DNA of 64,000 nucleotides from M30B80 sp965656935 (GCA_965656935.1 CBFHMG010000001.1:186001-250000), one strand, 5' to 3'. Positions 53,793-63,307 are shown, counted from the stretch's first letter. Notes: generated by a model not told the origin, from the sequence alone. Numbers and translations are program-made.

Positions 53793-54857
53793 TTACGCGC
53801 TCAGACGCCTTGCAGGGTCCGAGGCCTCAACAGGCACCAAGGCGCGCACGAGGTCGCGCATATGCAGCAGGCCGACTTGCTCGCCATCCTGCATCACACG
53901 GTAATGGAGGTTTGTGTCGCCTTCGGACAGGGCGATGACCTGTTCGAGGTTTGAATTTGCATCCACCTCACCTGCGATTTTGGTGCCCTTCTTGGTGGTC
54001 TCTTCCATGACCGAGCGAACGCGCAAAACCCGCGCGCGGTTAATATCGGCGATGAAATCCATGATATAGGGATCATTGGGGTGAAGCAGGATTTCCTGCG
54101 GTTCACCCTGCTGGATCACCGCACCATCCTTAAGGATCACGAGGTGATCGGCCAGTTTCAGCGCCTCATCCAGATCATGGGTGATGAAGACGATGGTCTT
54201 GTGCAATTCACGCTGCAATTCCAAAAGAAGGTCCTGCATATCTGTGCGGATCAGGGGGTCCAGCGCTGAAAAGGCCTCGTCCATCAGCATGATATCACTG
54301 TCGGAGGCCAAGGCGCGGGCGATGCCCACACGTTGCTGCATCCCGCCAGACAGCTGGTTGGGGTAATGGCCGCCATAGCCTTCAAGCCCCACACGGTCGA
54401 GCCATTTCTGCCCTTCCTTATCGGCCGCCGCCGCATTCTCGCCGCGCACACGGCGCGCCATGCCAGCATTCTCCAGAACGGTACGATGCGGGAAAAGCGC
54501 GAATTTCTGGAAGACCATCGACATGGTGTTCTGGCGCAATTCGTGAAGCTTTTGCTCGTTATAGGAGAGGACATCCTCATCATTGACCACGATCTCGCCC
54601 GCTGTGGGTTCGATCAATCGGTTGAGGTGGCGGATCAGCGTGGATTTCCCCGAACCCGACAGGCCCATGATCACGGTGATCTCGCCAGCGCGAATATCGA
54701 CATTGATATCCTGCAGGCCCAGAACATGGCCATGCTGTTCCAGAAGCTCGGGCTTGCCCAAGCCTTGGCGGACATGTTCCAGCGCCGCTTTGGGGTCGGA
54801 GCCGAAGATTTTATAAAGGTTGCGGATTGAAACCTTGATCTCGTTGCGTTCGGTCAT
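53793..54857 (-). CDS. Quaternary-amine ABC transporter ATP-binding protein (ProV/ChoV-like)
   Basis: 354-residue ATPase with N-terminal ABC domain and C-terminal CBS-like pair. Walker A is GLSGSGKST, signature is LSGGMQQRVGIARAL, Walker B is DIMLMDEAFSALDP. The CBS region is degenerate and matches glycine-betaine/proline/choline ATPases. ATG at 54857 lies four bases after the permease stop; a GTG at 54872 overlaps that gene. It is the last gene of the cluster binding protein-permease-ATPase. Confidence 0.9.
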   Translation of the reverse strand: MTERNEIKVSIRNLYKIFGSDPKAALEHVRQGLGKPELLEQHGHVLGLQDINVDIRAGEITVIMGLSGSGKSTLIRHLNRLIEPTAGEIVVNDEDVLSYNEQKLHELRQNTMSMVFQKFALFPHRTVLENAGMARRVRGENAAAADKEGQKWLDRVGLEGYGGHYPNQLSGGMQQRVGIARALASDSDIMLMDEAFSALDPLIRTDMQDLLLELQRELHKTIVFITHDLDEALKLADHLVILKDGAVIQQGEPQEILLHPNDPYIMDFIADINRARVLRVRSVMEETTKKGTKIAGEVDANSNLEQVIALSEGDTNLHYRVMQDGEQVGLLHMRDLVRALVPVEASDPARRLSA

Positions 54858-54861
54858 GGTT

Positions 54862-55902
54862 TCAGTGCTCACTTGTATTGATGCGGCTCAGGGCGGCTTT
54901 GGTGACGCGGTCAAGCAGGATCGCCAGAATGACGATACAGAAGCCCGCAACCAGACCTACGCCCAGTTCAAGATTGTTGATGCCGCGCAGAACCAGTCGG
55001 CCAAGGCCCGGTGCAGAGACCAGCGAGGCGATGACAACCATGGCCAAGCTCATCATGATGGTCTGGTTGATACCCGCCATGATATTGGGCAGGGCGAGCG
55101 GAATTTGAACGCCAACCAGTTTCTGGCGGTTGGACATCCCAAAGGCATCCGCCGCTTCAATCACATCTTTATCGACCAGTCTGATGCCCAAATCCGTCAG
55201 GCGGATCACAGGCACAATGGCGTAAAGGATGATCGCAATACCGTAGAGTTTACTCTCGGTGACCGAGAACAGGAAAATCAGCGGGATCAGATACACAAAG
55301 GTCGGAAGCGTTTGCAGCATATCCAGAATGGGAATGGTAATGCGCTGAAGCGTGTTGCTTTTGGACATGGCAATGCCGATCGGCACACCAAGCGCCACCG
55401 AGAACATCGTACAGACAAAGACAATCGAGAGCGTCGCGATCGCTGCATCATAATGGTCAATCGCGGCCATAAACAGGAATGCACCTGTGACAAGGGCCAG
55501 CACACCAAGCGAGCGTGCGGCGAACCATGTCACCAGCATCAAAAGCGGGATCATGAAGAACCAAGGGATAACCTGAAACCAGATCAGGGTTTGGTCAAGC
55601 AACCAGCCAAGCGGGGCCGTGATCGGGTCGAGGACAAAGCGCAACTCGTCCTTGATGCCGATAAAGCTCTGCTCAACGGCTTCGGTCATGTCGCGGGTAC
55701 GCGGGATCGTGTTGCACGAGCCATGCAGCACATCAAGAGACGGGAAGGGGGTTTCCATAAAAGGCGTTGGGGCATCCTCGGCGGCGGCACCACCGCCGCT
55801 GCTTTGCGCCAGCAATTCGGCCATTGTCATCGGGCCGCCGCTGTCCTCACCACACCAGTCCTGTAGACCGAGGGTTTCAAAAATTCTGTCGTAAAAGGCC
55901 AT
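54862..55902 (-). CDS. Quaternary-amine ABC transporter permease (ProW/ChoW-like)
   Basis: 346 residues with a long soluble N-terminal region (about 115 residues) before the first hydrophobic helix, as in ProW, followed by about six transmembrane helices and the permease loop EAADAFGMSNRQKLVGVQIPLALPNIMAG. It carries its substrate through the inner membrane with the ATPase encoded next to it. Its start lies about 107 bases after the binding protein gene, with two hairpins between. Confidence 0.9.
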   Translation of the reverse strand: MAFYDRIFETLGLQDWCGEDSGGPMTMAELLAQSSGGGAAAEDAPTPFMETPFPSLDVLHGSCNTIPRTRDMTEAVEQSFIGIKDELRFVLDPITAPLGWLLDQTLIWFQVIPWFFMIPLLMLVTWFAARSLGVLALVTGAFLFMAAIDHYDAAIATLSIVFVCTMFSVALGVPIGIAMSKSNTLQRITIPILDMLQTLPTFVYLIPLIFLFSVTESKLYGIAIILYAIVPVIRLTDLGIRLVDKDVIEAADAFGMSNRQKLVGVQIPLALPNIMAGINQTIMMSLAMVVIASLVSAPGLGRLVLRGINNLELGVGLVAGFCIVILAILLDRVTKAALSRINTSEH

Positions 55903-55970
55903 ATTCTGCCTGTCCCATCCCGAGCATCACAAAGGCCCCATAAGCATAATCTGGGCCCTTTGCTGATTGT

Positions 55971-55999
55971 AAAAAGGGCCCCTGCGATGCAGGAGCCCT
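55971..55999 (-). terminator. Attenuator-like hairpin after the binding-protein gene
   Basis: On the minus strand an 11-base stem with one GU pair (AGGGCTCCTGC with GCAGGGGCCCT) ends in TTTTT. It lies ten bases after the binding-protein stop codon. A second, bulged hairpin follows at about 55931-55960. These probably give more binding protein than permease and ATPase. Confidence 0.65.
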
Positions 56000-56008
56000 A
56001 TGAGGTGA

Positions 56009-56968
56009 TTATTGGATCAAGCCGGCAAGATTGCCGCGCGCTTCATCATTCAACCATGTCGACCAGATGTCGGAGTTGTTGGAGATGAAATACACAGCGG
56101 CTTCTTCAGCAGAGGCGTTATTGGCCTCTTTCCATGCGAGGATTTCACCCATCTGCGCATTGGTGAAGGACACATTGGCCATCAGCTCTGCGATTTGGGG
56201 GAATTCTTCCTGGAAGGTTGTGGTCACGATGGTTTTAACCGGACCCACTGGATAGGAGCTGAGACCAACTTCTTCACATTCGGGGTTGGAGTTACACATA
56301 TGGATCTCTTCGTTATAGGGACCCAAATCCACCAAGGTCATGTCATACTGGCCCAGAACCGAAGTTGGCGCCCAGTAATATCCGATCCAAGGCTCTTGGT
56401 TCTCGAATGCTGCTGCGATCGAGGCGGCCATTGTCTCGCCCGAACCGTGCTGGAACACTTCATAGCCGTTTGCTTCAAGCTCGGCGGCTTCGGCCAATGC
56501 GGCGTTCGTGTTGCGGCAGCCCCAGCCATCGGGGCAATTGTGGAAACGGCTGCCAAGCAGCTCTGGGTTGGCCTGAACACCTTCCAGTGTTGCCAGCTCA
56601 GGATGTTCGTCCACAACATAAGTCGGGATCCACCAGCCCTCAACGCCGCCATCGGACAGAACATCGCCCAATGTGACGATGCGGCCTGCTTCAGACAGCT
56701 CGCCATAAGCAGGTGTGCCGTTGATCCACAATTCGGTCACGATGTCAGGTGTGCCGGTTTCGGCAACGGATGCCAGCGAGGTAACAGTCGCGGATGGCAC
56801 TGTGGTCACGGTGCAGCCATAGCCCTGCTCCATCAGGAACTTGGACACATAGGTCACAACTGCGGAGGAGTCCCAGTTCATCTCGGTGATCGATACTTCG
56901 CCGCATTCAGCGAACGCAATGCTAGGCGCGGTCACGGCAACGGCAGCGGCCAGAATAATCTTTTTCAT
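56009..56968 (-). CDS. Quaternary-amine ABC transporter substrate-binding protein (OpuAC family)
   Basis: 319-residue periplasmic protein with signal peptide MKKIILAAAVAVTAPSIAFA and mature start ECGEVSITEMNWDSSAVVTYVSKF, the OpuAC fold. A longer frame to 57016 has no better start; the ATG at 56968 has GGGAAG upstream. Location divergent to betC suggests choline, choline-O-sulfate or glycine betaine as substrate. This is inference; the related ChoX and TmoX proteins cannot be told apart by eye. Confidence 0.88.
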   Translation of the reverse strand: MKKIILAAAVAVTAPSIAFAECGEVSITEMNWDSSAVVTYVSKFLMEQGYGCTVTTVPSATVTSLASVAETGTPDIVTELWINGTPAYGELSEAGRIVTLGDVLSDGGVEGWWIPTYVVDEHPELATLEGVQANPELLGSRFHNCPDGWGCRNTNAALAEAAELEANGYEVFQHGSGETMAASIAAAFENQEPWIGYYWAPTSVLGQYDMTLVDLGPYNEEIHMCNSNPECEEVGLSSYPVGPVKTIVTTTFQEEFPQIAELMANVSFTNAQMGEILAWKEANNASAEEAAVYFISNNSDIWSTWLNDEARGNLAGLIQ

Positions 56969-57355
56969 TTCTACTTCCCTGTTTTGTAACGCGCAGGTCC
57001 AACTGTGGACCCGCATCAGCGCCAGATTTCATCAATGAAAGACGCTTTCTCATCACCTAACGATCAGACAATAGCAGGCACCGCAATGCAACCCTTCAAG
57101 GGGAAAGATCTGTAAGCTGCTGAAACATAAGTAAACTTTTTCTAGATTTCACTCATTAATAGAATCGGAAATTTTCCATCGGGTTGATGTGGGTATGACA
57201 GGCCCACATCTGGGCGCGCCTCAAATAGGCGGCTTGTGACGTGGATTGGGGGTGTAAATGCGGCGCATTTCGTCGCAAGGAGAACAGCGCCAATTTCTGC
57301 GCAATGACACATGAAGACCAAGACCGATTTTATCTCGCAAAAAGGAGCGCATGCG
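56969..57355. promoter_or_regulatory. Divergent promoter region between the amine importer and betC
   Basis: This 387-base stretch has no convincing gene. It contains an AT-rich section at about 57110-57180 that probably holds promoters, an inverted repeat GGTCCA/TGGACC (56996-57001, 57006-57011), and a stronger one GATGTGGG/CCCACATC (57186-57193, 57203-57210, nine-base spacer). A BetI-like regulator gene is not in the window. Confidence 0.5.
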
Positions 57356-58864
57356 ATGACCCGCCCCAATATCCTGATCATCATGGTGGACCAGTTGAAT
57401 GGAACACTTTTTCCTGATGGTCCGGCGGACTGGTTGCATGCACCCAATCTCAAGAAACTGGCCGCCCGCTCGGCGCGGTTTGCCAATTGCTACACGGCCT
57501 CTCCACTTTGCGCGCCGGGGCGGGGCGGGTTCATGTCGGGGCAATTGCCCTCGGTCACGGGCATCTATGACAACGCGGCCGAGTTCCCGTCTGATATCCC
57601 GACCTATGCGCATCATTTGCGCCGCGCGGGCTACCAGACCTGCCTGTCGGGCAAGATGCATTTCGTAGGCCCTGACCAGATGCATGGTTTTGAGGAACGC
57701 TGCACCACCGATATCTATCCCGCCGATTTCGGCTGGACCCCCGATTACCGCAAACCAGGTGAGCGGATCGATTGGTGGTATCACAATATGGGCTCGGTCA
57801 CGGGCGCTGGTGTGGCCGAGACCACGAACCAGATGGATTATGATGACGAGGTCGGGTTTCATGCGGTGCGCAAAATCCGTGAATATGGCCGTGGGCTTGA
57901 TCCGCGCCCTTGGTGTCTGACAGCCAGCTTCACCCATCCGCATGACCCCTATGTCGCGCGCAAGAAATACTGGGATCTCTACGAGGATTGCGCCCATCTC
58001 GAACCCGATGTGCCCGCGATGGATTACGCCGATCACGATCCGCATTCACAGCGGATTTTCGATGCCAATAACTGGCGTGACTATACCATCACGGATGAGG
58101 ATATCCGCCGCTCCCGCAGGGCCTATTTCGCCAATATTTCTTACCTTGATGACAAGATCGGCGAGATGCTGGACGCGCTGGAAGCCACACGTCAGGAGGC
58201 CGTCATTCTCTTTGTCTCGGACCATGGCGATATGCTGGGTGAGCGGGGCTTGTGGTTCAAGATGAGCTTCCTCGAAGGGTCTTCGCGCGTGCCGATGATG
58301 ATCAGCGCACAAGGTATTGAGCCGCGTCTGGTCACGGATGCGGTCTCCAATATTGATGTCTGCCCGACCCTATGTGATCTGGCTGGAATTTCGATGGAAG
58401 AGGTCATGCCATGGACCCAAGGTGAGAGCCTTGTTGGCCTAGCAAAAGGTGGCAAACGGACAACGCCCGTGGCGATGGAATACGCAGCCGAAGCCTCGCA
58501 AGCGCCGATGGTGGCATTGGTGCAGGATGGCTGGAAATATACCCGCTGCGCGCTTGATCCTGAGCAATTATTCAATCTGCGCCGTGACCCGCATGAATTG
58601 AACAATCTCGCGCAGGATCCTGACGCTGCCGAACAGCTTGAGAAGATGCGCGCCGAGGCCGATACCCGTTGGGATCTTGAGCGTTTCGATGCCGATATCC
58701 GCAAATCCCAAGCGCGCCGTTGGGTGGTTTACGAGGCCTTGCGTCAGGGCGGCTATTACCCTTGGGATTACCAGCCCCTGCAAAAAGCTTCCGAGCGCTT
58801 CATGCGCAATCATATGGACCTCAACGAGGTCGAAGAACGCGCCCGCTTTCCGCGCGGTGAATGA
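57356..58864 (+). CDS. betC: Choline-sulfatase
   Basis: 502-residue arylsulfatase-type enzyme that hydrolyses choline-O-sulfate to choline and sulfate. N-terminal RPNILIIMVDQLNG carries metal-binding Asp. The formylglycine site is Cys52 in LCAPGRGGFMSG; it keeps CxPxR but has Gly where most members have Ser. LSGKMHFVGPDQ and FVSDHGDMLGERGLWFK are present. ATG at 57356 is chosen for AAGGAG eight bases upstream. Confidence 0.9.
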   Translation: MTRPNILIIMVDQLNGTLFPDGPADWLHAPNLKKLAARSARFANCYTASPLCAPGRGGFMSGQLPSVTGIYDNAAEFPSDIPTYAHHLRRAGYQTCLSGKMHFVGPDQMHGFEERCTTDIYPADFGWTPDYRKPGERIDWWYHNMGSVTGAGVAETTNQMDYDDEVGFHAVRKIREYGRGLDPRPWCLTASFTHPHDPYVARKKYWDLYEDCAHLEPDVPAMDYADHDPHSQRIFDANNWRDYTITDEDIRRSRRAYFANISYLDDKIGEMLDALEATRQEAVILFVSDHGDMLGERGLWFKMSFLEGSSRVPMMISAQGIEPRLVTDAVSNIDVCPTLCDLAGISMEEVMPWTQGESLVGLAKGGKRTTPVAMEYAAEASQAPMVALVQDGWKYTRCALDPEQLFNLRRDPHELNNLAQDPDAAEQLEKMRAEADTRWDLERFDADIRKSQARRWVVYEALRQGGYYPWDYQPLQKASERFMRNHMDLNEVEERARFPRGE

Positions 58865-58897
58865 CGCAGTTTATCCAAGAGGCGGAGTTTCGGAAGG

Positions 58898-58928
58898 ACA
58901 GGCGAGGCGTGATGGCCCCGCCTGTTTT
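58898..58928 (+). terminator. Terminator after betC
   Basis: Seven-base stem ACAGGCG with CGCCTGT (58898-58904 and 58919-58925) followed by TTTT at 58925-58928. Located 34 bases after the betC stop. Confidence 0.55.
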
Positions 58929-58933
58929 CAGGT

Positions 58934-59827
58934 TTACTGGTCTTTCAGATAGTGCCGCCAGTCATGCTGCGGGGCGAAGCCCAAAAGCTCTTTCGCCTTG
59001 GTGTTGGAGTAAAAGGTTTCCTCCTCACCGATTTCTTTTTTGACAGGAATGCCCGCGTAGAACTGTGAGATGATCTCTGATGTCGGCAAAGCAACCGAGT
59101 GGTTGTCATTGGCGACATTGAACACTTCATAGCCTAAACCATCGGTCTTGAGGCAGCGATCCACGAAATGCCCGAGGTCACGGGCATCGATATAGGCAAA
59201 GATATTGCGTTCGCGCAGGCCGGGCTCCTTCATGAAGGCAGGGAAATTCGCCGCATATTCATGCGGCTCGATCACATTGTTGATCCGAAGCCCGTAGATA
59301 TCAAAGCCCGTGCGGCGCTGAAAGCTGCGCGCCGTCACCTCATTGACGACTTTTGACATCGCATAGCTGTCTTCGGGAACGGTGGGGTGGTCTTCATCAA
59401 CGGGCAGGTAGTCGGGCTTGCGGTCGCTATCGGAGAAACACACGCCATAGGTCGTCTCGGAGGAGGCAAAGATAATTTTGCGAATGCCAAATTTCACGGC
59501 CGCATCGATGATATTATATGTCCCCAACGTATTGACGCGGAAACATTCATTATCGCTTTTGACCAAAATACGCGGGATGGCCGCGAAATGGACAACGGCA
59601 TCGAATTTCGGCGCGCCCTTGCCTGTGCCAAGCTCATCAAGGCCCGCATAGCCCGACATGATATCGTAGATTTGTCCCGCATCGGTGATATCGGCGATCC
59701 GGTTATCGACGCCGTCCATCTCGATCGGGGTCAGATCCACATTCAACACGCGGTGCCCTTGGGCGACGAGATAGGCAATGGCATGCTTGCCTGCCTTGCC
59801 CGACCCGCCTGTAAATAGAACTCTCAT
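58934..59827 (-). CDS. NAD-dependent epimerase/dehydratase (extended SDR)
   Basis: 297 residues of the extended short-chain dehydrogenase family. Cofactor motif VLFTGGSGKAGKHA near the N-terminus (TGGxGxxG), SSETTYG and SYAMSKVVNE with the YxxxK catalytic pair. The ATG is preceded by AGGGAGA. Substrate is unknown: a UDP-sugar epimerase or an uronate-type dehydrogenase is possible. Its gene follows oxyR by 79 bases on the same strand, without an obvious functional tie. Confidence 0.85.
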   Translation of the reverse strand: MRVLFTGGSGKAGKHAIAYLVAQGHRVLNVDLTPIEMDGVDNRIADITDAGQIYDIMSGYAGLDELGTGKGAPKFDAVVHFAAIPRILVKSDNECFRVNTLGTYNIIDAAVKFGIRKIIFASSETTYGVCFSDSDRKPDYLPVDEDHPTVPEDSYAMSKVVNEVTARSFQRRTGFDIYGLRINNVIEPHEYAANFPAFMKEPGLRERNIFAYIDARDLGHFVDRCLKTDGLGYEVFNVANDNHSVALPTSEIISQFYAGIPVKKEIGEEETFYSNTKAKELLGFAPQHDWRHYLKDQ

Positions 59828-59906
59828 TGCCGTCTCTCCCTTTTGGCTTGGGTCAACCGTTAGCAGCCATGCAAGGCAGGGTCTATCCGCCCCGCGAAAG
59901 AGGTCA

Positions 59907-60830
59907 TCAAGCTGGCGGTGTCATCGCCTGTTGGCCATAAAGATGCTCGGCTGATTGGCGCACGATCTCGGCAATCTGGTTGAGTTGGTCGGCCAGCGGG
60001 CTTTTCTTGCGCCAGATCATCCCGATTGTGCGGGAAGGCTGGGGGCTGGCAAAGCGGGCGATTGAGACCGAGGCCGAGCGGGTTTCCACAGGCACCGCCA
60101 TTTCAGGCACCAGCGTAACGCCGATGCCCGAGCCTACCATTTGCACCAATGTTGACAGCGAACTGCCTTCCAGCAATTCGCGCGGCAGGTTTGATTGCAT
60201 ATTGCAAAAGGACAGGGCTTGGTCGCGAAAGCAGTGGCCTTCTTCTAGAAGAAGCAAACGCATCTCATGCAACGCATCACGGTCGGGAACGGGTTTGTCT
60301 TTGTCGACGCTAGGGCGGACCAGCACGAAGCTCTCTGAGAACAGCGACACCTCGTTGAAAGACGGCTCGGAGACGGGCAGGGCGACAATGGCCGTATCCA
60401 GCCGCCCGCCTGCCAATTCCTCGATCAGTTTCGGGGTGACCGTTTCGCGGATGTGAAGATCAAGCTCGGCATTGTCCTCATTCAGCTTCCCGATCAGGGT
60501 AGGCAAAAGATAAGGCGCGATCGTGGGGATGACGCCAATCCGCAAGCGCCCCACCAAACGGGTTTGCGCGGCGCGGGCCAGATCACCCAATTCATCCACC
60601 GAGCGCAGAATCTCGCGCACGCGCAGCGCGAATTGCTCACCGAAACTGGTCAGCCGCACCTCGCGCGCACTGCGCTCGAACAGTACGCTTCCAAGGTTTT
60701 GTTCCAATTCCTTGATCTGAACGGATAGCGCAGGTTGCGAGATCGAGCACATATCTGCCGCCCGTCCGAAATGGCCGGAATGGGCTAAAGCCTCGAAATA
60801 CCGCATCTGTCGCAGGGTGATGTTGTTCAT
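59907..60830 (-). CDS. oxyR: Hydrogen-peroxide-inducible transcription activator OxyR
   Basis: LysR-family regulator of 307 residues. The N-terminal helix-turn-helix is LRQMRYFEALAHSGHFGRAAD and SQPALSVQIKELEQNLG. The redox pair is Cys200 and Cys209 in LLLLEEGHCFRDQALSFC, matching OxyR (E. coli Cys199 and Cys208). It is divergent from katG, a known OxyR target, which strongly supports the assignment. LysR proteins commonly bind between such genes. Confidence 0.93.
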   Translation of the reverse strand: MNNITLRQMRYFEALAHSGHFGRAADMCSISQPALSVQIKELEQNLGSVLFERSAREVRLTSFGEQFALRVREILRSVDELGDLARAAQTRLVGRLRIGVIPTIAPYLLPTLIGKLNEDNAELDLHIRETVTPKLIEELAGGRLDTAIVALPVSEPSFNEVSLFSESFVLVRPSVDKDKPVPDRDALHEMRLLLLEEGHCFRDQALSFCNMQSNLPRELLEGSSLSTLVQMVGSGIGVTLVPEMAVPVETRSASVSIARFASPQPSRTIGMIWRKKSPLADQLNQIAEIVRQSAEHLYGQQAMTPPA

Positions 60831-61106
60831 AATGTGAAGTTATCGCGACAATCACAAAATGCAACTTAAACCAATCAATCTAATTTGTTAGAACGGTTCC
60901 AAGAAAAGGGGGGCTGACATGAGTCGCAGGGTTTGCGCCCGATCCCCCTTTCGCAAAATCACCGGCCTTTCACCCTATGGTGGCGGGCCATGCAAGGAGA
61001 GGACCCTGAAATCGCCGATGCATGCTGAGTGAACTCAGTCCGGTATTCGTGAGATCAAAGCCCTTCCTGAAACCGAAAAACGCGCAGATAATCTGGAGAG
61101 AGAGAC
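60831..61106. promoter_or_regulatory. oxyR-katG divergent regulatory region
   Basis: 276 bases between the start codons of oxyR and katG. The oxyR-proximal 60-70 bases are A/T-rich and likely carry both promoters and an OxyR site, though I could not fix an exact ATAG-type box by eye. A short CTGAG/CTCAG hairpin (about 61025-61038) lies in the katG leader. A possible 37-codon ORF lies at 60919-61032. Confidence 0.55.
60919..61032 (+). CDS. Possible leader or small ORF upstream of katG (37 codons)
   Basis: ATG at 60919 preceded by a G-rich ribosome-binding site (GGGGGG, seven bases upstream). The translated product is MSRRVCARSPFRKITGLSPY and 17 more residues, ending HAE. It contains two Cys and many basic residues. 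No similarity is recognised. It may be chance, a short protein, or a leader peptide that influences katG. Confidence 0.3.
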   Translation: MSRRVCARSPFRKITGLSPYGGGPCKERTLKSPMHAE

Positions 61107-63272
61107 ATGGACGGAAACAACGTCGCACAATGCCCTGTTATGCATGGCAGTAGCACTGAAATGGCAACATCCCCTTTGGCTTGGTGGCCAAATGCCCTCA
61201 ACCTCGACATTCTGCACCAGCATGATGGCAAAACCGACCCGATGGGCAAAGGCTTTGACTATCGCGAGAAGCTGAAAGAGCTGGATGTCGAGGCGCTCAA
61301 GGCCGATATGCACAGCCTTCTGAAGGACAGCCAAGATTGGTGGCCTGCGGATTGGGGCCATTACGGTGGCCTGATGATCCGCTTGGCATGGCACTCGGCA
61401 GGCTCCTACCGCTTGTCGGATGGCCGCGGTGGTGGTGGCACGGGTAATATCCGCTTTGCGCCCCTGAACTCTTGGCCTGACAATGCCAGCCTCGACAAGG
61501 CGCGCCGTCTTCTGTGGCCGCTCAAGAAGAAATACGGCAACAAGGTTTCCTGGGCCGATCTTATGATCCTTGCAGGTACGATTGCCTATGAATCCATGGG
61601 TTTGAAAACCTTCGGCTTCTCCTTTGGTCGCGAAGATATCTGGGGCCCTGAAAAGGACGTCTATTGGGGTGCCGAGAAGGAATGGCTCGCGCCCTCCGAC
61701 ACGCGCTATGAAAATGTCGAGAAGCCCTCGACAATGGAAAACCCGCTGGCTGCTGTTCAGATGGGCCTGATCTATGTAAACCCCGAGGGTGTGAACGGCG
61801 TCATCGACCCGCTCAAAACAGCCGAGCAGGTGCGTGAGACCTTCGCGCGCATGGCGATGAATGACGAAGAAACCGCTGCTTTGACCGCGGGTGGTCACAC
61901 AGTCGGCAAGGCGCATGGCAATGGCGATGCAAGCCTTCTGGGTGCCGAGCCTGAAGGTGCCGATCTGGAAGAGCAGGGCTTTGGCTGGACCAACCCCAAA
62001 GGCAAAGGCGTGGGCCGTGAGGCCGTGACCAGCGGCATCGAGGGCGCGTGGACAACCAACCCGACCGAATGGGATATGGGCTATTTCAAGCTGCTCTTCG
62101 GGTATGAGTGGGAGGTCAAGCACAGCCCCGCAGGTGCGCAGCAATGGCAGCCGATCGACATCAAGGAAGAAGACATGCCCGTCGATGTAGAGGATCCTTC
62201 GATCCGCTGCATGCCGATCATGACCGATGCCGATATGGCGATGAAAATGGACCCGATCTATAACGAGATTTGCCAGAAATTCATGGCCGATCCCGATTAT
62301 TTCGCGGATACCTTTGCGCGCGCTTGGTTCAAGCTGACCCACCGCGATATGGGCCCCAAAGCCCGCTATTTCGGACCTGACGTTCCTGCCGAGGACCTGA
62401 TCTGGCAAGACCCGATCCCTGCGGGGGCGACCTCCTATGATGTCGATGCGGTCAAAGCGAAAATCGCGGCTTCTGGGCTGTCGGTTTCGGATATGGTTGC
62501 CACTGCATGGGATAGCGCACGGACGTATCGTGGCTCGGATATGCGCGGCGGTGCCAATGGTGCACGCATTCGTCTTGCGCCGCAAAAGGATTGGGAAGGC
62601 AATGAGCCCGACCGTCTGGCCGCCGTGCTCAAGGTGCTTGAACCCATCGCAGCCGAAAGCGGCGCATCCATCGCGGATGTGATCGTGCTGGCGGGCAATC
62701 TCGGTGTCGAGCAAGCGGCCAAAGCGGCTGGCTTCGATGTTGATGTGCCCTTCACCTCAGGCCGTGGCGATGCCACCGATGAGATGACCGATGCGGCATC
62801 CTTTGACGTGCTCGAGCCTCTGGCAGACGGGTTCCGCAACTTCCTCAAGAAAGACTATGTCGTCAGCCCTGAGGAAATGATGCTGGACCGCGCACAGCTT
62901 CTGGGGCTGACCGCCGCAGAGATGACTGTTCTGCTCGGTGGTATGCGTGTGATCGGCACCAATTATGGCGGCACAAAGCATGGTGTCTTCACCGACCGTG
63001 AGGGCGCGTTGACGACAGATTTCTTCGTGAACCTGACCGATATGTCCAATGCTTGGATGCCAACTGGCAAAAATAGCTACGATATCCGTGACCGTAAGAC
63101 GGGCGACACCAAATGGACAGCAACACGCGCTGATCTGGTGTTTGGCTCGAACTCGATCCTGCGCGGCTATGCCGAGGTTTATGCGCAAGACGATAATGCC
63201 GAGAAATTCGTCACTGATTTTGTGGCGGTTTGGGCAAAGGTCATGAATGCGGACCGGTTTGACCTCAAGTAA
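61107..63272 (+). CDS. katG: Catalase-peroxidase KatG
   Basis: 721-residue bifunctional haem enzyme that removes hydrogen peroxide. The distal triad Arg92, Trp95 and His96 lies in MIRLAWHSAGSYR; the proximal His is in TAGGHTVGKAHG. YVNPEG matches the site of the Tyr in the Met-Tyr-Trp adduct. The C-terminal duplicated peroxidase-like domain is present (LGGMRVIGTNYGGTKHGVF). The ATG is preceded by GGAGAGAGA. Regulated probably by adjacent oxyR. Confidence 0.96.
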   Translation: MDGNNVAQCPVMHGSSTEMATSPLAWWPNALNLDILHQHDGKTDPMGKGFDYREKLKELDVEALKADMHSLLKDSQDWWPADWGHYGGLMIRLAWHSAGSYRLSDGRGGGGTGNIRFAPLNSWPDNASLDKARRLLWPLKKKYGNKVSWADLMILAGTIAYESMGLKTFGFSFGREDIWGPEKDVYWGAEKEWLAPSDTRYENVEKPSTMENPLAAVQMGLIYVNPEGVNGVIDPLKTAEQVRETFARMAMNDEETAALTAGGHTVGKAHGNGDASLLGAEPEGADLEEQGFGWTNPKGKGVGREAVTSGIEGAWTTNPTEWDMGYFKLLFGYEWEVKHSPAGAQQWQPIDIKEEDMPVDVEDPSIRCMPIMTDADMAMKMDPIYNEICQKFMADPDYFADTFARAWFKLTHRDMGPKARYFGPDVPAEDLIWQDPIPAGATSYDVDAVKAKIAASGLSVSDMVATAWDSARTYRGSDMRGGANGARIRLAPQKDWEGNEPDRLAAVLKVLEPIAAESGASIADVIVLAGNLGVEQAAKAAGFDVDVPFTSGRGDATDEMTDAASFDVLEPLADGFRNFLKKDYVVSPEEMMLDRAQLLGLTAAEMTVLLGGMRVIGTNYGGTKHGVFTDREGALTTDFFVNLTDMSNAWMPTGKNSYDIRDRKTGDTKWTATRADLVFGSNSILRGYAEVYAQDDNAEKFVTDFVAVWAKVMNADRFDLK

Positions 63273-63307
63273 GTGGTGAAATTGAGTACGAGTGGTCAGA
63301 CAGGTGG

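Noticed and set aside
61035..62714. A 559-codon minus-strand frame opposite katG
   Set aside because: It is antisense to katG, whose active-site residues are intact, and would overlap the katG promoter.
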